From positions 1 to 10,062 of the forward strand of contig JBLIZO010000019.1 in assembly GCA_048859965.1 (NCBI GenBank): DNA of 10,062 nucleotides, in the 5' to 3' direction. Below the pieces are notes generated by a model, which had not been told where the DNA came from, ran no database searches, and worked only from the letters and a program-made list of their open reading frames with translations. The translations under genes were made by a program, and so were the position numbers. This document shows positions 6,680-10,062 of the stretch, piece by piece; position 1 is the stretch's first letter; the number at the start of each line of letters is the position of its first letter. The DNA comes from Fluviibacter sp048859965. GTDB lineage: Bacteria > Pseudomonadota > Gammaproteobacteria > Burkholderiales > Rhodocyclaceae.

Positions 6680-6684
6680 AAACC

Positions 6685-8538
6685 ATGGTCGCCATCAACG
6701 CCCCGGAATACGTAAAGAACACCCGCCTGAAAGCCTGGGTGGAACAAATCGCGCAACTCACCGAACCGGAACAGGTGGTCTGGTGTGATGGCTCGCAGGA
6801 AGAATATGATCGCCTGTGCGCCCAGATGGTCGAAGCCGGTACCCTGATCAAGCTGAACGAGGCCAAGCGCCCGAATTCCTACCTCGCCTTCTCCGATCCG
6901 TCGGATGTGGCCCGTGTCGAAGACCGCACCTACATCTGCTCGGAAAAGCAGATCGATGCCGGTCCGACCAACAACTGGGAAGACCCCGCCAAGATGCGTA
7001 ACACCCTGAATGGTCTGTTCAAGGGCTGCATGAAGGGTCGTACGATGTACGTGATTCCGTTCTCGATGGGGCCGCTCGGTTCACCGATCGCCCACATCGG
7101 CGTGGAAATTTCGGATTCGCCCTACGTCGTCACTAACATGCGTACCATGACGCGTATGGGCAAAGCGGTCGTCGAACTGCTCGGCACCGACGGCGAATTC
7201 GTGCCGTGCGTGCACACCGTTGGCGCCCCGCTGGGCCACGGTGAAAAAGATGTGGCCTGGCCGTGTAACCCGGATACCAAGTACATCGTCCACTTCCCGG
7301 AAACTCGCGAGATCTGGTCATACGGTTCAGGCTACGGCGGCAACGCCCTGCTCGGCAAGAAGTGCTTCGCGCTGCGTATCGCCTCGACCATGGCGCGCGA
7401 TGAAGGCTGGCTGGCCGAGCACATGCTCATCCTCGGCGTCGAATCGCCGGAAGGCGAAAAGTCCTACGTCGCTGCCGCCTTCCCGTCGGCTTGCGGCAAA
7501 ACCAACTTCGCCATGCTGATCCCGCCGCAAAGCTTCAACGGCTGGAAGATCACCACCATCGGCGACGACATCGCCTGGATCAAGCCGCGTACCGACAAGG
7601 ACGGCGTCACCCGCTTCTACGCCATCAACCCGGAAGCCGGTTTCTTCGGCGTTGCGCCGGGCACCAGCGAAAAAACGAACTACAACGCGCTGGCCACCCT
7701 CAAGGAAAACATCATCTTCACCAATGTCGCGCTGACCGACGACGGCGATGTGTGGTGGGAAGGTCTGACCAAGGAAGCACCGTCGCACCTGATCGACTGG
7801 CAAGGCAAAGACTGGACGCCGGAAATCGGCAAGGAAACCGGTCGCAAGGCGGCGCACCCGAACTCCCGCTTCACAGCCCCGGCCGCACAGTGTCCGTCGG
7901 TCGATGCCGCCTGGGAAGACCCGGCTGGCGTGCCGATCTCGGCCTTCATCTTCGGTGGCCGTCGCGCAACGACTGTGCCGCTGGTCTATGAAGCCTTCAA
8001 CTGGAACTACGGTGTCTACCTGGCCTCGACGCTGGGTTCGGAAACCACCGCCGCTGCTTTCGGTGCTCAAGGCGTGGTTCGCCGCGACCCGTTCGCCATG
8101 CTGCCATTCTGCGGCTACAACATGGGCGACTACTTCCGCCACTGGCTGAACATGGGTAAAACCGTTGATAACCCGCCGGGTATCTTCTGCGTCAACTGGT
8201 TCCGCCTCGATGAAGAGGGCAAGTTCATGTGGCCGGGCTTCGGCGACAACATGCGCGTGCTCAAGTGGATCATCGACCGCGTCAAGGGTCGTGTCGCCGC
8301 CAAGGAAACCGCTTTGGGCTGGACGCCGAACTTCGAGGACATCGACTGGACGGGCCTGGACATGACTCGTGAGGAATTCCAGCGCCTGACCCAGCTCGAC
8401 ACGGTTGGCTGGCAGCAGGAACTGGCATCGCACAAGGAATGGTTCGACAAGCTGGCCGAACGCCTGCCTCAGGAACTGGAACTGATTCGTCAGCTCAGCA
8501 CCTTGAGCATGGCCGAGACCAACAAACAGGCTGCCTAA
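6685..8538 (+). CDS. pckG: Phosphoenolpyruvate carboxykinase (GTP)
   Basis: This 617-residue cytoplasmic enzyme interconverts oxaloacetate plus GTP and PEP plus GDP plus CO2, the entry step of gluconeogenesis from C4 acids. Diagnostic features of the GTP-type family are visible. Arg81 lies in the substrate loop (VARVEDRTYICS). The YGSGYGGNALLGKKC segment (213-227) carries the metal-site Lys. The P-loop FPSACGKTN (266-274) contains the reactive cysteine typical of GTP-PEPCK. GDDIAWIK (293-300) is the kinase-2 metal site. NPEAGFFGVAPGTS (315-328), NSRF (393-396) and FGGRR (423-427) follow. The length is normal (about 600-620). Codon choice looks strongly biased towards C/G-ending major codons, more so than in neighbouring genes, suggesting high expression. 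AGGAG 5 nt before the ATG fixes the start. The gene is divergent from maeB and ends at a strong terminator (8564-8593). Confidence 0.97.
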   Translation: MVAINAPEYVKNTRLKAWVEQIAQLTEPEQVVWCDGSQEEYDRLCAQMVEAGTLIKLNEAKRPNSYLAFSDPSDVARVEDRTYICSEKQIDAGPTNNWEDPAKMRNTLNGLFKGCMKGRTMYVIPFSMGPLGSPIAHIGVEISDSPYVVTNMRTMTRMGKAVVELLGTDGEFVPCVHTVGAPLGHGEKDVAWPCNPDTKYIVHFPETREIWSYGSGYGGNALLGKKCFALRIASTMARDEGWLAEHMLILGVESPEGEKSYVAAAFPSACGKTNFAMLIPPQSFNGWKITTIGDDIAWIKPRTDKDGVTRFYAINPEAGFFGVAPGTSEKTNYNALATLKENIIFTNVALTDDGDVWWEGLTKEAPSHLIDWQGKDWTPEIGKETGRKAAHPNSRFTAPAAQCPSVDAAWEDPAGVPISAFIFGGRRATTVPLVYEAFNWNYGVYLASTLGSETTAAAFGAQGVVRRDPFAMLPFCGYNMGDYFRHWLNMGKTVDNPPGIFCVNWFRLDEEGKFMWPGFGDNMRVLKWIIDRVKGRVAAKETALGWTPNFEDIDWTGLDMTREEFQRLTQLDTVGWQQELASHKEWFDKLAERLPQELELIRQLSTLSMAETNKQAA

Positions 8539-8563
8539 GGTCAAGCATACGCAGTGACTACCG

Positions 8564-8593
8564 AACAAAGGCCACCTTCGGGTGGCCTTTGTT
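8564..8593 (+). terminator. Intrinsic terminator after pckG
   Basis: Arms ACAAAGGCCACC (8565-8576) and GGTGGCCTTTGT (8581-8592) are perfectly complementary around a TTCG tetraloop, extended by one A-T pair to 8564 and 8593. The stem is followed by TTTTG-like sequence. It begins 25 bp after the pckG stop. It ends only 20 bp before the porin start codon, so it may also limit transcription into that gene. Confidence 0.88.
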
Positions 8594-8613
8594 TTGACGA
8601 TTCGATCAACCCC

Positions 8614-10026
8614 ATGGCGCTCAAAAAACTTTGCCGGTTTCTGGCATGTACCGCGAGCATCACGTTGCCGCTCTACACCTTGCCGGGTGAAGTGCAGGCG
8701 CAACAGATGCTGGCCGGTGCGTCATTACCGCGCGTCGCGCCAGAACAATCGAAACCGAAGACGCCCGATGTCTGGCATCAGAGCACCCTACTCGGTGACT
8801 GGTGGGGGTTACGGCCGCTATTGGACGACTACGGTATCCAGTTTTCATTGCACCAGACCAGCGACTATGTGGGCAATACGCGCGGCGGCATCCGCCAGGG
8901 CTTCGTGTATAACGGCTTACTGAATCTTGAGGTCGACCATGATCTCAACAAGGCCTTGGGCTGGCGTGGCGCCAAGCTGCACTTGTCCGCTTACGGGATT
9001 CAGGGCCAGAACCTGTCAAGCCAATACGTTGGCAACATCATGACTGTCACCAATGTCGAGGCGAACCCATCCATCGGCAAAATAGGCGAATTCTGGCTGG
9101 AGCAGAAGCTCCTGGATGATCGTCTGCAACTGCGTGCCGGGCTGCTGGAAGGCGACCGTTATTACGTGATCAGCCCGACAGCCAATGTTTTTGTCAACTC
9201 GACCTTCGGCTTTCCGGATAGCTGGGAGGTCAACATGCCTGGCGAAGGCCCGGGGTACCCGAATGCTTCCCCCGGGGTCATGGCCACGTACCAATTCGAC
9301 ACCGACTGGGCAATCACCGGCAGCATCATGAACGGTCAACCTGTCGGACCGACCGCCACACAAACGAACTACGGCACGGATTTCCCCACCGGTAATGGTG
9401 TTCTTTCCTGGCTGGAACTCGCTTACACCCCGCAATGGACGTTCGGCGACAAAACACTGCCCGGCAACTACAAGGTCGGCGGTTGGTTTAACAGCAACAC
9501 CGTTGACAACGTCACGTTGTCAGAAACCGGCCGCTCATTCACCAATCCGGTCAACAAAACCTATCGCAGTCAATACGCCGTCTACGCGCTCGCCGATCAA
9601 ACCCTGTACCGTGAAGACAACAGCACCACGCAGGGCCTGAGCGCTTTTGCACGAGTAGCGTTCAACCCACAGCAGAGCCGCAACGTCATCACGTCATATG
9701 TTGACCTGGGGCTGGCCTACACCGGCCTCTTTGGCGGCCGCCCCAATGACATTCTCGGACTGGCCTTCGCCTGGGCGAAGTTCACACCCTATCTCAACAA
9801 CCAGATCGCGTCGCAGAACGCCTTGAGCGGTACCTGTACGCCGATGCCCAGACCCGAGCAACTGCTCGAACTGACCTATCAGGCACCGATTTCGCCATGG
9901 TTGTCGCTGCAACCGTTCGCACAGTTATCGATCAATCCGGGAGGCAAGGCGCCAATGCCCAATAACCCGAACCAGGCGATCCCCAATGCGACGATTATCG
10001 GCCTGCGCGCCAATATCGCGTTCTAA
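8614..10026 (+). CDS. OprB-family carbohydrate porin
   Basis: This 470-residue outer-membrane beta-barrel is of the OprB (carbohydrate-selective porin) family and is expected to let sugars or similar small solutes into the periplasm. A signal peptide is evident: MALKK, then a hydrophobic stretch (about 6-22), then a probable cleavage after VQA at 27-29. The mature start leads into LLGDWWGLRPLLDDYGIQF (59-77), the conserved OprB opening motif. Alternating amphipathic strands with many aromatic residues follow, and the last residue is Phe, as required for outer-membrane assembly. The length fits the family (about 420-490). I chose the ATG at 8614. The frame stays open back to a GTG at 8554, but that stretch is occupied by the pckG terminator and would precede the signal peptide. 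No clear Shine-Dalgarno precedes 8614. The gene is co-oriented with pckG, but the promoter is not identified. The exact substrate cannot be predicted. Confidence 0.88.
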   Translation: MALKKLCRFLACTASITLPLYTLPGEVQAQQMLAGASLPRVAPEQSKPKTPDVWHQSTLLGDWWGLRPLLDDYGIQFSLHQTSDYVGNTRGGIRQGFVYNGLLNLEVDHDLNKALGWRGAKLHLSAYGIQGQNLSSQYVGNIMTVTNVEANPSIGKIGEFWLEQKLLDDRLQLRAGLLEGDRYYVISPTANVFVNSTFGFPDSWEVNMPGEGPGYPNASPGVMATYQFDTDWAITGSIMNGQPVGPTATQTNYGTDFPTGNGVLSWLELAYTPQWTFGDKTLPGNYKVGGWFNSNTVDNVTLSETGRSFTNPVNKTYRSQYAVYALADQTLYREDNSTTQGLSAFARVAFNPQQSRNVITSYVDLGLAYTGLFGGRPNDILGLAFAWAKFTPYLNNQIASQNALSGTCTPMPRPEQLLELTYQAPISPWLSLQPFAQLSINPGGKAPMPNNPNQAIPNATIIGLRANIAF

Positions 10027-10045
10027 GTCGACTAAGTCGATTAAG
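10024..10045 (+). repeat. Short tandem repeat creating three in-frame stops at the porin end
   Basis: TAAGTCGAC (10024-10032), TAAGTCGAT (10033-10041) and the partial unit TAAG (10042-10045) are 9-bp tandem units beginning at the porin stop codon. Because the period is a multiple of three, TAA recurs in frame at 10033 and 10042, giving backup stops. It is probably a small slippage duplication. Confidence 0.6.
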
Positions 10046-10062
10046 GAACGACCCGCAGTTGC
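10046..10062 (+). terminator. Possible left half of a terminator, cut by the window end
   Basis: GAACGACCCGCAGTTGC could be the ascending arm AACGACCCGC, an AGTT loop and the first bases (GC) of a descending arm. The position, 20 bp after the porin stop, suits a terminator. Only the first two bases of the second arm are visible, so this is a guess. Confidence 0.3.

Noticed and set aside
6523..6684. An N-terminal extension of pckG from a TTG codon
   Set aside because: The extra residues have no family similarity and cover the promoter region. A good AGGAG site fixes the ATG at 6685.
8554..8613. An upstream GTG start for the porin
   Set aside because: The interval is the pckG terminator, and the signal peptide begins at the ATG at 8614.
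7327..8703. A 458-codon open frame on the minus strand opposite pckG
   Set aside because: It is antisense to an unmistakable PEP carboxykinase. Its translation is low-complexity Arg/Val/Ala-rich with no recognisable domain. Strong C/G third-position bias in pckG removes stop codons on the opposite strand, which explains its length.
1..10062. A defence island, mobile element, CRISPR array or novel multi-gene system
   Set aside because: No transposase, integrase, inverted terminal repeats, spaced repeats, nuclease or toxin-antitoxin-like genes were seen. The genes are mostly recognised chromosomal metabolism and envelope genes.

Overview
The window reads as an ordinary chromosomal segment of a Gram-negative proteobacterium. 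A betaproteobacterium is most likely. This is inferred from the GC-rich coding sequence, the IclR, MaeB and PbpG sequence types, the GTP-dependent PEP carboxykinase, and an OprB-type outer-membrane porin. The genus cannot be fixed from sequence alone. I see no rRNA, tRNA, CRISPR array, insertion sequence, phage gene or attachment site.

Layout, left to right. Positions 7-42 hold a strong hairpin. It is followed by an overlapping pair of membrane-protein genes of the LrgA/CidA and LrgB/CidB families (55-1153), which form a holin-like module. Facing them is a short gene (1173-1907, minus strand) that encodes only the N-terminal half of an aldehyde dehydrogenase, with key residues replaced. An IclR-family regulator (2068-2868) is divergent from it, and a small palindrome in the shared gap is a candidate operator. 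Next come a periplasmic D-alanyl-D-alanine endopeptidase of the PBP7/PbpG type (2885-3991, minus) and an NADP-type malic enzyme fused to a phosphotransacetylase-like domain (maeB, 4142-6490, minus). The PEP carboxykinase gene pckG (6685-8538, plus) is divergent from maeB and ends in a textbook terminator. A carbohydrate-porin gene (8614-10026) closes the window.

Two functional themes are visible. The first is the C3/C4 metabolic node: MaeB converts malate to pyruvate and PckG interconverts oxaloacetate and PEP. The two genes share a 194-bp divergent control region. The second is the cell envelope: the LrgAB holin-like pair, a murein endopeptidase and an outer-membrane porin. There is no intergenic stretch above 300 bp; the longest gaps are 1908-2067 and 6491-6684.

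I did not find a convincing new multi-gene system. The most unusual item is the intact half-length aldehyde dehydrogenase-like gene that lacks the catalytic domain. Next in interest are the hairpins placed directly against the starts of the LrgA gene and the porin gene.
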